DNA of 64,000 bases from a virus. The notes under the pieces were generated by a model. It saw only the letters and a program-made list of their open reading frames with translations. It did no database searches and was not told the origin of the DNA. Of the stretch, positions 23,668 to 37,400 are shown piece after piece. The DNA is taken from the IMG/VR virus record IMGVR_UViG_3300007276_000039, positions 1 through 64,000 of that record; one strand, 5' to 3'. Within the stretch, counting starts at the first letter, position 1. Every line of letters starts with the position of its first letter. A program made the translations under genes and the position numbers.

Positions 23668-25072
23668 AGATGTTCCTCCTTTCCACTGTCTTGTTTACTC
23701 CAATAGGCAAGCCATTTCCGCCTATCAGTCCACGATTATGTGTTCCCTTCACACCACCGATAAGGTATGCTGTGTTAAATACTCCTCTTTCCTTAACGAC
23801 CGATACGATACGCAACTCCACCTTGCCAAACAAGGCCAAGTTCTGTTCCACCACCTGCACATAGGTGGCGGGGTTGCTGTCGTTTGCGCCCACGCTACTG
23901 CCCTCGGCCACGCCCTGTAGGATGCCCTCAATACCCGTATCTAAGTTCATCATTGTGAGGTCGCTCATGTTCTTCATTGGCATGTGTTTAACCTCAGTAA
24001 CTACTTTGTTACCACCGTCATACTTGACAGTCATACCGGGACGCAGATTGAGTAGGTTGAGGTGGCCAGCACTGGATATAGAGCCACGGATGAGCGAGCG
24101 TGATTTGAGTACCTGCCGTGCTACACGACGGGCGGCGTTGGTGGTGCGGGCGGTGTTGTCCACGATAGGTGCGCTGTCCTCTCGCACTTCCTCTACCTGT
24201 CCTTCTACATCGTCCACCGTGACAATCACCAAGTCATTGAGAGCCAACGGCTGGCCTTGCACAGTGACACGGTTAGCGATGTTCTCAATCGGGTTATCGG
24301 TCTTGGCACCGAATCGCAGGTTCTTGTCCACGAACACGCTTGCCTCGCTGAATGTGATGGGAATGTACAACAGGTTGCCGAAGCGGTCAAGCAGGAGCAT
24401 ACGGCTGTCGTGACGGCCAAGGAAGCGCAGAGCGGTCATGAGGTTCATGTTGTTGAAGTCTTGACCCACGAAGCGTGTGCTATGCTTGCGTGCTGATGAT
24501 GCGGTGACATTCTGTGGGCGTGAGATGTTCACGCTGGTTGCACCGCTGTTGATGGACTCACCAAGGCGCACAGCCAAGTCTGTGGTACGCAGGCCCACAT
24601 CCACAGGCTGGCCGAGTTTGACAGTGCGACCAGTGAACCCGATACCATCCAGCGTCTTACCCTTCATGTTGCGTAGGTTTACCAACACACCAAACGATGA
24701 TGATTCAACCGTGTGCGGCAACAGGCGTTGCGCTGATGCGTCAGCGTTGTAGATGAGCATGGGGCTGTTGGTGCTGGAAATTAAATCATCAGCAAAGAAA
24801 GGGGCAGTATTGAGTGAATGACCGGGGGTATTGTTATGCGACAACTGGATGTACGATTCACCCTCAAGGATGCGGTAATTGCGTTGCGGCATCACTTGTA
24901 AATTACGAGTGTTTTTCTTTTCTACCGTGACCTTAGCCTTGTTTGCCTTCTGCACGCTGATGCGACCGTGATGAATGGCGTTGTCCACGAACACGGGCTT
25001 ACGCACATGCGTCATGACCTCATCTGCATCAGTGCTGTACCGACCAGTCCTTGTGTTCTTGAGGACGGTCAT
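23657..25072 (-). CDS. Putative tail hub / baseplate protein, 471 aa
   Basis: A beta-rich soluble protein. Residues ~215-330 (RDSRMLLLDRFGNLLYIP, then a conserved-looking ENIANRVTVQGQPLAL segment) resemble the gp27/gpD-type tail hub region, where viruses join tail tube and tail tip. The segment after it mentions residues such as VARQVLKSRSLIRGSI, also common in hub proteins. No lysozyme or peptidase domain is seen. It lies downstream of the giant gene among tail-tip candidates. Moderate-to-low certainty. Confidence 0.5.
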   Translation of the reverse strand: MTVLKNTRTGRYSTDADEVMTHVRKPVFVDNAIHHGRISVQKANKAKVTVEKKNTRNLQVMPQRNYRILEGESYIQLSHNNTPGHSLNTAPFFADDLISSTNSPMLIYNADASAQRLLPHTVESSSFGVLVNLRNMKGKTLDGIGFTGRTVKLGQPVDVGLRTTDLAVRLGESINSGATSVNISRPQNVTASSARKHSTRFVGQDFNNMNLMTALRFLGRHDSRMLLLDRFGNLLYIPITFSEASVFVDKNLRFGAKTDNPIENIANRVTVQGQPLALNDLVIVTVDDVEGQVEEVREDSAPIVDNTARTTNAARRVARQVLKSRSLIRGSISSAGHLNLLNLRPGMTVKYDGGNKVVTEVKHMPMKNMSDLTMMNLDTGIEGILQGVAEGSSVGANDSNPATYVQVVEQNLALFGKVELRIVSVVKERGVFNTAYLIGGVKGTHNRGLIGGNGLPIGVNKTVERRNIYAD

Positions 25073-25081
25073 GGCTTAACC

Positions 25082-25414
25082 TCAGCAGTTCCATCGCTTC
25101 AAGGATGCTCCCTTTGGTGTGAGTTTACCACCTTTACTGGTCGGGCCTTTGACACCCGACATGCGAGCGCAAAACGATTTACGACGCTTTGCCTTCTTTG
25201 AGCCGGGTTTGAGTTTGCTTGGTTTGGTTGTCACGGGAGGTTTGAGGTTTGCACCACTCTTACGCTTGGCGGCGGCACGACCTTTAGCGTTCAGTCCACC
25301 TTTCTTACTGTGCTTATTTGGGTTATAACCATGAAATGGCTTACTTTTTTTGGCCTTCATTACAGCAAAGGCTAATTCAGCAGGCGAACAACAATCACAA
25401 AAATCGTAATCCAT
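25082..25414 (-). CDS. DUF6321 basic protein, 110 aa
   Basis: The segment KKGGLNAKGRAAAKRKSG, followed by NLKPPVTTKPSKLKPGS, KAKRRKSFCARMSG and the terminal RWNC, is the hallmark of DUF6321. That family is widespread in marine phage genomes and is known without a function. The protein is very basic (Lys/Arg-rich), so nucleic-acid binding is likely. The Cys-rich N-terminus (FCDCCSP) may bind metal. ATG 25414 overlaps the giant gene stop; an in-frame GTG at 25417 is possible. Confidence 0.85.
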   Translation of the reverse strand: MDYDFCDCCSPAELAFAVMKAKKSKPFHGYNPNKHSKKGGLNAKGRAAAKRKSGANLKPPVTTKPSKLKPGSKKAKRRKSFCARMSGVKGPTSKGGKLTPKGASLKRWNC

Positions 25415-28400
25415 CACGAAGCATCACCACTATGGTCATTTGAATTGTAGGAGACATCTCCTTTATGTCCTTTGGGATGCAGGGATTGGGAGAAACGAGG
25501 CTGGACGGTGTAATCCATGCGCTCTTCCTTGCTCTCGCCCTCTTGATGGGTGCGGCGGCGAGCGGCATCTGCACGGTAGTGTTGCAGGGTGTTTTCACTC
25601 ATCACGACACGAGTAATCTCGTTGTCCAATAACGATGAATCAAAGCCCGTGGCGGCGGTGCCGATGATTTTCGGGCCTTGACTCATTGGCACAGTGTCAC
25701 TTGTACTGATGTCCATGTAGTATGCGGGCGCATAAGGTGGGTTGGTGTCGGGGTTGGTGCTACGAATGTAGGAGCCTGCCGATGCTTGACCGTTGGTTGT
25801 CTCGTACACATATAGCCCGTACTTACCACCAGCGGTGGCACCGAAGTAGTTGCTACCATACTGTGGGCTTGATGAGTGCAAGTTGAGGTTGGAGCGGAAC
25901 ATCTCGGCATGTTGTTTGTCCAGTAAACGAACTGGGCGCAACATGTAGGAAATGCGCTTGTCGGTGAGGTTGGTACGCTGGTGCCCGTTGGTGTCGGTTT
26001 GATATGGGTTGCTGGACTTCCATTGTGAAACATTGTTTGTGAATCCGTATTTTTCCGCAAGGTAGCCTTCTACTTGTTGTCTTTCTGTTGTACTCATAGC
26101 CCGATTATACTGAATGATTTCTGCAATTTTACCTTTTAATTCAAACGAACCTACATGGCCGATACCATATGGGTCTTCATCAGCCACATACCAAGCACCA
26201 GTGCTACTTCCTACACTAACACCTTGTAAAAATAGTTCAAAGTTAGCGTTGCTACCTGCGCCATCTCCACCTGCTATGGTTCCAGTAACCAATTCTGCTT
26301 GATTAACGACTACAGCATTACTTGGGGAGTTTACAACAGTGTAAGTAGTGTCAGCACCACCTCTCCACTGCCACTTGTCGCTTGAATCCCACCGAATAAA
26401 CAACGAATGACCAGCACGGGTTACTGGGCTGTTTGCGAATGTTTCCAAAACCCCTTGAGCATTTCCATCGTCGTCATCCGACCAAGCAACGACAAAGAGT
26501 GTTACATCGGTAGTGTTTAAGCGAGCATCAAATGGTGTACTCATAATGTCTGTTCCATCACAATCTACAACTGGCATGTTGTTCACATTGGATGATGACG
26601 CAATATAGACTGGTTGTTTGGATGCAGTAGATTGTGTGAACTCAAAGCCATGCGGCCCGCTGTCTTTCCATGATGTTACAGCCGCCCCGTCTGCCAAATC
26701 AAGGCTATCGGCTTTGAGCCACAACGCCATGCCGGATGTGGGAATGCCGCCCCATTCAGTATCGTCAATAGGTGATACGAAGTTGCGGGCTTCTGCAATG
26801 TAGGTACCGCCGAGTGGGTTGAAGTTGGAGGTATGGGAGAGTCGCATAGCACCACCCTGCGGCTGGCCGCTGAAGTCAAGGGCGGTGAGGTCGTAATGGC
26901 CAATCGTCTGCGAGCCTGCTTGCATACCACCATGCACGATAACACGCTGGCCTACACCACGGTCGGAGTGTAGGCTGTGAGCCTCGGTGTTGATGGCAAT
27001 GAGGTTATCATCCACACCCTCTACATTCTCAGTGTCAAGTCCAATGCGGGGTGCACTGCGGCTTACAGCGTCTTTGTGTGGAGAGTCACCGCTCACGGTT
27101 TCTACACGGTCGCTTACCACGGCTTCCGGCTTGAGCAAGCCGTCTTCTGCGATGTCAAGGCGTGCGCTGATACCACGAGGCACCTCGTCAGCCTGCAACA
27201 CATCGTTGCGAGCACGGATGTAGCCGTCGTTCATGTTCGGCTCAGCGGTGTGATGAGACAACACAACACCCGATGCGTGATACGGCTCGTCAAGGGCTGT
27301 CAACACATCCTCGTTAAAGGCAGTAGGGTATCGCAAACCACGCCCGTGCCCGTCGTCGCCAACACGGTGAGCGTTGGTGGGGAAGTACACATCCACAAGT
27401 TCAGTAGCGTCGTTAGAGTTTACATTGTTAAGCCGTCCAGCAAAGCGTGGTATAGTAAAGCCCGTCGTGACACTGATGTTGCCCGAAGCATCTATCAACG
27501 CTTTCGTATTCATGATTGGGAAGCCACCGTTGTAGATTCTGTCAAACGGTGTTTTGTTGCCGGTGCGGTCATATTCGTACACATCACCAGCATCCCACGC
27601 AGGGCGAATACCGAAACCACGAACAGGGTGACGGCGTACTTCTTCACCACGGGTGTTACCCCACCAGTCCACCAAATAGTACGCTACAGCCTCATCCAAC
27701 TTGTAGATGCCCTTTCCTTCTCCATCTCCCCACCAATCTCGTAGCACGCCGCTTGCGTTGCGTAGTGTGCGTACAGGACAACCGAAAGCACGAGCCATAC
27801 GCATTCCATCACTGTAGCGCACCTGCCATTCGGGTTTATCCACACCGAGCATACCGGAGAAGTTGGTCTGCCGTTCCATAATACCGAGTTGAGTGTTGGG
27901 GTATGTGCCATTGGAAAGACCGCTACCACCTGCGTATGTCCATGTTTCAGTCTCGCCTTGCACAAGTGGGCCGTGTGGATAACCCACGCTGGTGTTTGTC
28001 CCAGTTACAGCGGCTTCTCGGAATGCACGCATACCATACAACGACCATTGTGGTTTGTTGTAGGGTTGGCGTAGGCCAATACGATAACCGAATGGTCGGG
28101 TGCGTGTTTGTACAGGAGTGAATGTGAGCGTGCCATTCGTCACAGACCCACCCGTGGTGGACGCACTCAACTCAAAGGTCGTAGCGTTGGTGATGGATGA
28201 AACCGTGGCACTTCCCGGTATGCCTGTGCCACTTACTCCCATACCGACTACAAGTTTTGCCGTAGAATCCATGGTGATGGTCGGGTCATTGTTGTAGTCG
28301 CATGTTGCATCGGTAAACGCATCGTATGTGGATTTGACCACACCGTTGGTGACAACATACGAACCGTCATCGTCTTGGTCAGCCCACACCGGGCCGTCAA

Positions 28401-31400
28401 AGGTGTATTCTCGTGGGAAGTCCCATGAGGTAGAAACATACCCATACCCGTCAAGTCGGCTGATGAGTGGGCCACCACGACTACCACACGGCCAGTAGTG
28501 GTTGAGATTGGTTTTGGTTGCGGCATCGGAAGCATCGGCCTGCCCACCCTGTGGGTCAAAGTTACCAGCAATTATCGGACTACCAAAGGTGGTGTCAAGT
28601 ACATCGGCTGTTAGCATACTTCCGATAGCGTGTGCCATTATGGTAGAACCAATTGGTATGGTAGCGACTATTGGTTCAATAACAGGCATAACACCAAGTA
28701 CATGATTGTCAAATACACTACCACCGTCGTCTTGTACCGTGTAAGCGATACCATCAATCATTATTTTTGTTCCACCGACAAGTTTTGCAGTTCTGCGAGT
28801 TGTGGTGATGAGTTTATTGGGAATATCTACCGATACTACAGTAGATGGCACATTAGTTCCAACTGAGGCGTGAGCAATGATTTCGTATGGAGGGGCCGGC
28901 GTTTTGCGGTCAAACGCAAACGGGCCGAGGCTGGCGTAGTATGCCGCATCATGGTAGTGTACAGTCTCAAAGTGTTCGGGCATACTGTTCAATGGTTTTT
29001 GGGCAACAGCACGGTCAGTCAACGGGTTGAGCCATGTACGGCTGGAATCCGAGTAGAAGGTGTGTGGTCGGCCAAGGTTGGGGTGCCATAGACACAGGAA
29101 GGCATCGGCCACATGTAGGCTGTTGGTATCTCGGCTACCCTGTAGCATCTGCGGTAAAATGCGTGTCACCATGCTGGTCTTGGAGTCTGTAAAGATGGCA
29201 CCAGCAGGGCGGAAGTCGTAGGCACGGGTAAGGCGCAATTTTGTGCCAGCGGTCAGATTGCTGGTGAAAGAAGACTTGGCTGTGATGGTAAACTGCTTTG
29301 GTTTGTTCATGTTGCTTGAATCGTACCCGCTACGCTCAGTGTAAGTGTGTGTGCGTCGTACACCGTTTACATCCGTGTATTCCAACTTGTTGCCGTAATA
29401 CGGTTTCTGTGGGAAGCCACGAGCATCATCAACAGTGATTTGAGTTGTAGAATCAACGCTTACTACAGTACACACAGGATTGAGGCTGATGTTTTCAAGC
29501 ACCTCGTGGTAGATGTCGGGGTAAATGCTTGGATAACCTGCGAGTGTGATTTGACACGCTATGCTTCCTGTGCTTGCACGAAGGAACTCGTAGTAGTTGT
29601 CAAGTCGGTGATGGTTGAGATGGCGGAACCCTGTAGCGTCAGCGTGGTCGGGGCCGTCTTTATGGACAATACTCCACCATGGTATGTTGGTCGTCATACC
29701 CGGTGTAGCGTTATCAAACATTTGTGGTTGATATGGAAGTGAACGCTTGACAAAGGCGGGGCTTTCGGTTGCCTGTACACCCAATGCGTTGTACAGCATC
29801 AACGGTGGGATGTTGGTGAATTGGCTACCGTGGTCGGGGTCATGGTCAAGAATCAACTCATTGACAAACACCTCACAGCCTCGTACATCGGCCATCGTAG
29901 CCTCAGCCAACACAAGACCAACAGCACCCGTGGCACTGTCGGGTTCTCGTAGGCCAATAACCAGTGCAACCTGCTGGCTGGTCAATTCATTAACCGAACC
30001 ATCGGGTAGTGCTGTTGCTCCACCATTGGCGTGATAACCCATGAGTTGTGATTTGTGGATGTTAGGTTGAATGACGATTTGGTATGCTCCCACTTCACTT
30101 GGGTCGGGGAAGTGATGACGCAGGGTGTAGGTAGCGGCGGCTTCCAACACGATGGTGTGTCCACCAGCGGCATTGATGACACCAGCCTGTCCTTCGGATG
30201 CCAGCACACCGTATCCGTCGCTACGAATCTTGGACTCAAACATCAGCGTGAAAGCCCCACCGTGTATGTCGCTTGGCCCACTGGGTGTGGCCGTGAGCGC
30301 ACCGAAAGTATGCAGGGTATCGTAACCGTGTAAATTGTTTGTGAGTGTTGTTGAGATGTCAGTCTTCAAATTGCTCATGGTTTGCTCTTCCATCAACAAG
30401 GTTTCGTGCGGTTTAACCGTAGCAGAACGGATTGCTCGGTGTTTGTTGTACAACCCTTGGTATGCAGGATGAGCGAAATGGCCGGGGAGCATGGCCATTG
30501 TAGGGTTGACAAAGTGATGCCCCATTCTTGGTAATGCCATTGGTGTCATTTTCGGCCTTGAATAAACCGTATGACACAACAAAGCGTTGAGGGTTAATCC
30601 TGTGATATAGGTGCTGTGTACAATGTCGGGACTGTTGCCACTCACTTCCGCATGGTCACGCAAGCGGCGTGATGCAAAGAAGCGAGTGCTACCAGCAGGG
30701 ATGTAATACGAAGGTACGACCTTGAGCGTTGTGATAGATGACTTGACCAATTCGGCAAAGTCGGCATCACCTACACAACCTGTGAAAGTAGAACTGCTGA
30801 TACCCGTGAACGATGCAACTCCACCTTTATCGGTTGTGGGGTCATACAACCGTAGGAATTTGCGGCCATCACGAATAGATTCGTTAAACAGCGAAGCGTT
30901 AGGAGCAGTGTTGACAGTGAGAGTGGTGCCGCTAAACGATACAGCCGTCAATTCAGCGTTGACTACACCACCCGCATGTGTGTAGAAAGTTGGGTGGCGG
31001 TGGCTGTGCGTGTTGCCGTTCTTCGTGATGTGGAAGAACAGTGTGCGGTCGTGCAATTCGTAGGATGTTTCAAGTGGTGCGTTGCCCGTGGCTGTTTCCC
31101 ATCCTGCGTATGTCGGGTCGGGGAACGAACCTTGGCTGATGTGTTCCCAGTTGTGGTCGCTGAATGTACCACCAAGGCGTGGCCCCTTTGTATCATCAGT
31201 AAACAAATGCTTGATGCTACTGCTTGACATTGGGCGCATCATACCGCCAGTGCCCATGCTTTCGTTTTGGTAGGCTTGCAGGCGGTCAAATCCAGCACGA
31301 ATGAGAAGGTTGCCGGGGATGCTATCGGGATGGGGCAGACGCACTTTGAGGTTAGGCTCTACACCACTACCTGCGGTTGCAGGCGCAAACCCTTCTGCGC

Positions 31401-34400
31401 TACGGTCGGACACGGCGTTGAAGGTGCGAATAATCGTACCGAATGGCGAGCCGCCCTCAATGATGTGGATTTGGCCCGTGTCGTCTTCAACTTGCATCTC
31501 TTCAAACTGCAATTCCTCATTGGGGATGGCCAATACATTTCGCAACTCATCGGGATGTGCGGCGGCGATTTGTGGGTGTGCCAACTCTTGCGCCTGTATG
31601 ATGGGGAACATGGCACTGTTGGTTGTTTCAAACGAGAATCGGTTGATACCGTACAATTTCTCTCCCATCGTATGCGGTGTGTTACTCAAGACACGAGTGA
31701 CAAATGGAACAGCACCAAGACCACGAGCATTGACGGCTGGTAACGATAGATTACCTCCATCCATACGCTTCCACACAACATGCTCAACGGAGAAGTTCTT
31801 GGCGGGTGAGCGTTGATTCATCTTGAAAGCGTTGGTGTCGCCAAGCCAGTAGTTGGCATCGTCGCCATATCGGTCAAGTTCAGCACTGGTACTCGTTTTG
31901 AGGTCTGTAATGAGGTTGCGCTCTACACTGGTAGCGTCTTCCAAAAAGAAACTACCGGGGCTTTCATCAAGGTCAAAGAATAAATCACCAGTCTTTGCAT
32001 AGCATGGTTCAGCGTTAAACAGTTCAATATCAGCGGCAAGAGGCGCATTGAACAAAAATGGGTCTGCTGGTATATCATCAGCAGGTAGAGACAAATTGGT
32101 CACAAGAGCCTCAATGTTTGGCCCACCGTGAGCAGGTGCAACGAACCTGTCAACACTGTGGATTCGCTCGTCCCACTGTGCAGTACCAGCAAAGGTGATG
32201 GCTGTAGCGGCGGCTACACCACCAGCAGTTTTGTTGACAACAGCCAACCAATCACCCATAGCAGTCACACCGTCACGGTCACGCTTTGCTACAAGACCCA
32301 ATTCACCCTCATACGATATGACAAGGAAGGCACGACCAAAGACACCTTGTGGGTGATGAAGAGCACGAGGCACTGCATCTGCATCACCGATGTGTACGGG
32401 ATTAGCGAAGTAGTCCGAGTGTTCCGCATCTGTTTTATCAGTATTATATGCAGGATTTGTATTTGTAGAAGCGTAAGTCCATGAGTAGGGTGTAGTGAGC
32501 ATGGTTTCATCGTTATCTGTTCCACTTATTGGCCCACTGGCTTCGGGTGAGTTTCGCATTGGTGCGTAGTGTGGTAAATGGCTGTATGTACTCATTACAC
32601 TTGATGCTGGCCCGTAAGGTGAGAAGCCCAATTTAGCGTGCCATGCACCCAAGCCCGCACCGTACAGGTTCGTGGTGAAGGTAAGCGTACCGTTTGTCAC
32701 AGCCCCACCAGTTGTGCTTGCTGATAATTCAAAGGTCGTAGCATTGGTGATTGAAACCACAAACGCACCCGCTGGTATGCCTGTTCCGCTCACCAGCATG
32801 TTTTTCTTGAGTAAAGCAGTTGAGTCCATTGTAATGGTCGTAGCGTTGTTGTAATCACAAGTCGCATCGGTAAATGATGAAGTTGTAACTTTCAACGAAT
32901 TAAGGTATGAGTATCGCTCACCCGACCAGCCCATTGCACCTACGGGTCGTGTGCGGTCTATGGCATCCACAAGGCCACTAAAGTGAGAACGAGTCATGTG
33001 GTCACGAGGTGTGTCGTAAGCGTTGTTGTGGTAATGTACGCCCGACTTGCTCCACACATACAATTTAGTTGGAAGGTTTGGTGGCACAGCCGTGAGGTCA
33101 AAGTCGGGCACAGTTATACCCGCACTTTCACACCTATTGTGCCAAGTTGTCATGTCCTCAAACTGTGCTTTACCAGTAATTTTGTTTGGTGCCAACCAAA
33201 ATCGCACAGTCAGCACACCAGCCTTTTCATAAATTTCACGAGAATGATATGGAGCAAATGCAGGACAGGAATTATTTGGCGCAGTGGACGGGTGGCTTCT
33301 TCCACCCGTATCGGTACGAATCCAACCACATGCTGGTATTTGCTCTAAAACATCTCTTGTTGAACCCGCAATTGAACCTTCAATGTATGATTGTGAACTG
33401 CCACCAGTGGTAGCATTTTGATAAGAATTTGATGGGTCACCATAGTCCATTTCAATCCAACCGTAGCGGTCTTGGCGTTGAGCGTTGCTCATGCTTGGCA
33501 TAAAGGTACCACCCATGGCTTTGAGTGCGCCCTTGCCGGGATTTTCGTTAATGGCTTGGCCGATGATAGTCGCTAACTCTTCACCGTTTTGACAGCGTGT
33601 GCCATCTACGACAATTATTTCACGGTCAAAGTCTGTCGCTGTTTCACCCAATGAACCAGCAAGCACGCTTTTGGCAATCACACCCGACACACGGTAAGCC
33701 GTAGGTTGTACAGCGTTTGCAAACAGTTTACTGATTTGCAAGTCGTCCTTTTCCATGGGTGGGTTGAATGCCATTTGGTTGTCCATCCATGAACCACCGG
33801 GGTGGTAGCCACCGTCCATGTGGAAAGTCATGTCAGCACTCATAGCAATGCCGTAGTATGCCATGGCGCAATGTTGGTAGGGATGTGCTTTCTTGTAATC
33901 AGCCTCGTTGTTTGCTACCACTCTACCACTTACGGGATTCATGAAATGCTCACCGTAATGGTAGCCGTGTTCGGGTCGTTGTTTCAACCCATAACCACTC
34001 GCTCCTGTGTCGCCAATGTTTGGTGTCCCTTGTGCTGGCGACCAATTCAATGTTGTTTGCCAGTGGAAACGATTCCGTCTTGATTGGTAATTAGCATCGG
34101 GTGGGCCGTAATCGTTGTCGTTGTTGGTAATCTCGTTGGGTAGGTTCTTGCTGTGAGGTACCTTACTCCATGAGTTTCCTGTTGTGACAACATATCCGGG
34201 GTGAGGCTCTACAACACCGAGGTTGCTTGCTGTTTCATTGAATGGGAAGGCTTGACCGGGGCCGTAGATGAGGTAAGTCGTGAAATACGGCGTGGCGGTC
34301 TTGTGGTCGGTATAGCGTGCCGTTTGATGAGGCATACGCATGATGAGTGGGATTGGACGCTGGCGTACAATTCCCGCAGTGTAGCGTGCTGTGACATGCG

Positions 34401-37400
34401 AAGGTTGACCCGATGCCAAATTGGGTAGAGTTCCACTGTCAATATCGGCAGATAGCACATTGTTTTGATTGTAGGCTGGTGGGTTGATGCTACCACGATG
34501 TTGATTGAGATATGGGGTACCGGGGAAGAAAGCAAGCAGGGCGTTGCAATCCATCAACGCATACGCTGTGCTGATTTCGTTAGCGTTCTGTATGCCTGCT
34601 GTACCAGTCGGGCCGTTGGAGTATGGATGTGTGTAGAATGACGAGTAATCGTTTTGCGAACCGTCGTTGACATCCAACACCACACCGCTAAATCCACCAC
34701 CAAAGTAGAGTGGAACGCTGTGGTCGTTGCTGTCACGCCCGTTCTTGAAGTAAGTAACTGGTTCACTCTCAATGCTTCCATACAAACGATAACCGCTGAA
34801 ATCCTTGTCAGCATGAAGCATCAACAAAACATCGGCCCTATCAGCACTTGCTCCGTACAATGTATTCCATTCTTCGTTGTAATTTATTGCAACAACTTTC
34901 AGTTTGGTTGCAGAATTAGCACCTTGAACAGAAGTCACAGTAGCGAACCTGTTGCTTCCCGACCAAATGACCTTTGCATCACCGAAAGAAACCAACTTGG
35001 TAAGGCTGTCAAATGTAGCCGCTTCTTCCCCTGCCGGAACAAGTATATGTGTCGTTGTTTCACCGGAATTTGTAGTAAAAACATCATCACTGTGGGTAAA
35101 GTCTGTAGTCACCAAGGCGTTGTCAAGAGCGGGTAAAATGTGGTCGCCGCTACGAGAAGTGTAAGTCAATCCTTTGAGGTTATTCGCCCAAGTCTTGGTA
35201 GGCACAGGGTCGTTATAGGAGTCAACAAGAATGGGTGTGGGTGTGTTGGTGTGATAACCACGGGCTTTTGTGCGAATCTGTAAGACAGTGTGGGGTAAGT
35301 AGCCGCAATCTACTTTGCGGTGATTGTCTTCAATATCAGCATCCGATACAGGTTTGTTGAAAGCCGCCGGTGCCGTGACCGTCCATTGACTGTTTGATGA
35401 CTGGTCAAGTTTTTCGTACTCACCAAATTCAAGATGTGGTGCCTCAATACCCAAGTCTCGGTGCAGTGATGCCTCAAACATTGTGGACAGTGGGCGTGCG
35501 CCACGCTGTGGGTTGTGGGCACGGATTCGGATGGCATCAGCGGCCACACCCCACTCTCCAAAGGTACGCCCGTCAACCGCATACATGTGTCGGCAATCAA
35601 ACGGAATGCCTTCGGGTGTGTTTGGGTCGGCCATGTTGATAGCCTCGGCAGTGACAGCCGCCATCAACTCATCAGTCATCAGCGTTGTCCAATTGATTCG
35701 TGGTGAAATAAGTGCTTTGATGATGCGGTCTGTAGATGCGTTAAACATTGACACCGCAGTATTGGTGAGAGAAGTTGCCGTAAGACCGGTCAATGAGTGA
35801 GATGCTGTAAACTCACTTCCTCTCACACCGTAGAATGTGTGAACTCCCGAATCACCAGCACTGTTCAGTTGTGTACGGCTTTCGTAAGAGATGACATTCC
35901 CCACAGTTCCCTTATCCGTTGTACCAGTCATCGGGTCAGTGATTTGAATGACACCGTTTTGACGAGGGAAACCGAGATAACCAAGAATGTCGGGGTGGTT
36001 GCCAAGTTCTTGCCCGCTATCAAACGGCGCACCAAGTTGTACCGTAAGCGTGGTTGCACTTGCATCCCAAGAAATAGCACAATCAATTCCAGCCGAAGGA
36101 GCATACACCCCTCGCCATTGATTCCCTCGCCAACTGTTCATCGTGACAGTAGTGACATCCAATCGCCCTGTAGCATCACCAAAGCCAAGCATGTGCTGTC
36201 CAATGGTAAAACCACCCTTAGCCACATCCCCATCGTTAAAGTAAACGCAAATCTCATCATCAAGTGTAGAGGGTATGGTTGTCAAATCGTTGGCAAACGC
36301 TTCATCCATTTTGCGATAAATGAAACGCACACCGTAACCTTGTCCTCGGTGGTCGTTAAAGCGGAAACCGTACAATGGTGTGTCTCCTACCGCATCGTCT
36401 GTTATTTCAGCAGTGTTTACATGTCCACTGTATGAAGTGATGGCTGTAGGGGATGTGCCCGCTTTGGGTAAGCCTTCGTTGTACAACTTGTCAAACTCGT
36501 CATCACCCTTGCGCCCAAGCCCATGCTTACCAGCGATAGGTGAAAATCCCGGTACCCCCGACGCTACAAGCCCACCGAAGTTGATACGACCAGTTGCTTG
36601 TTTGCCCATTCGCAATCCCTTAACCAACGCAGTGGACGGGCTTTGTGTTTCAAACGATTCGTCGTTTACGCTGTTATGTGCGATACCACCAAGATGAGCG
36701 GAAATGTTTCGTCCCTTGGGGTTAGCCGTTTCATTACGGCGTGGGGTAATATCGTGATTACTGGTGAAAGCCTCATCCGGTTCTTCTTGTGCTACGAACT
36801 CACGCAAAGTAGAGACTGGTGCAAATGGCCTTCCATCCTTGTTAAGCGGCATAGGGGCAGGGTGCATGTTTTCACTCAGTATTTCATCGGGTTGTGCCCA
36901 AAAATTGCGGAAACGACCACCATGACCGATGAGGAATTGCGGTTGATAGGAAGATTGCCCTTTGCTGTTGTCAAGCCACACACAGAAGTTGCGACCCGAT
37001 GCACCGGGAATAGTAGAGTGAATAACAATGCTATAGCCCTCGTTGCCGTTGATGTCTTCAACAACCCGACCCATGTGCGCCCGAACATAACCCATGTGTG
37101 AACCACGGTCATGTGAGTCAAAGGCGATGTCTCCATACCAAAAGGGAGCAGGGTCATAGGTAGAGCCTGTAGCCGCAAAATCAGCGTTGATGTGAGCGGA
37201 GGTTGGGTCTTTGTTCGGGTCTGCTGTGTCTTGTCGCACACCAATACGAGTGAGGTCAAGCCGCTCACTTTCACCGGGGTATTGTTGTGATGGACGACGA
37301 GCATGTGTGCGACCGTTAAGCGCACCCCCTTGATTGATGAGGCGCACCATTTCTCGTGCCGCCGCCTCAATATCCGTGACACCTTCCTTCACACCAACTT

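Noticed and set aside
24777-24803. TATA-like sequence on the + strand (ATTAAATCATCAGCAAAGAAAGG) similar to the promoter cassettes
   Set aside because: It lies antisense inside a structural gene, lacks TATATAAA, has no + strand gene after it, and is explained by the codons for PFFADDLI on the - strand.
26977-27744. Long + strand reading frame (255 codons) within the giant gene
   Set aside because: It is antisense to the 5,999-codon gene, with no ribosome-binding site or domain; a shadow of the real frame. The same applies to frames at 35797-36435 and 37945-38526.
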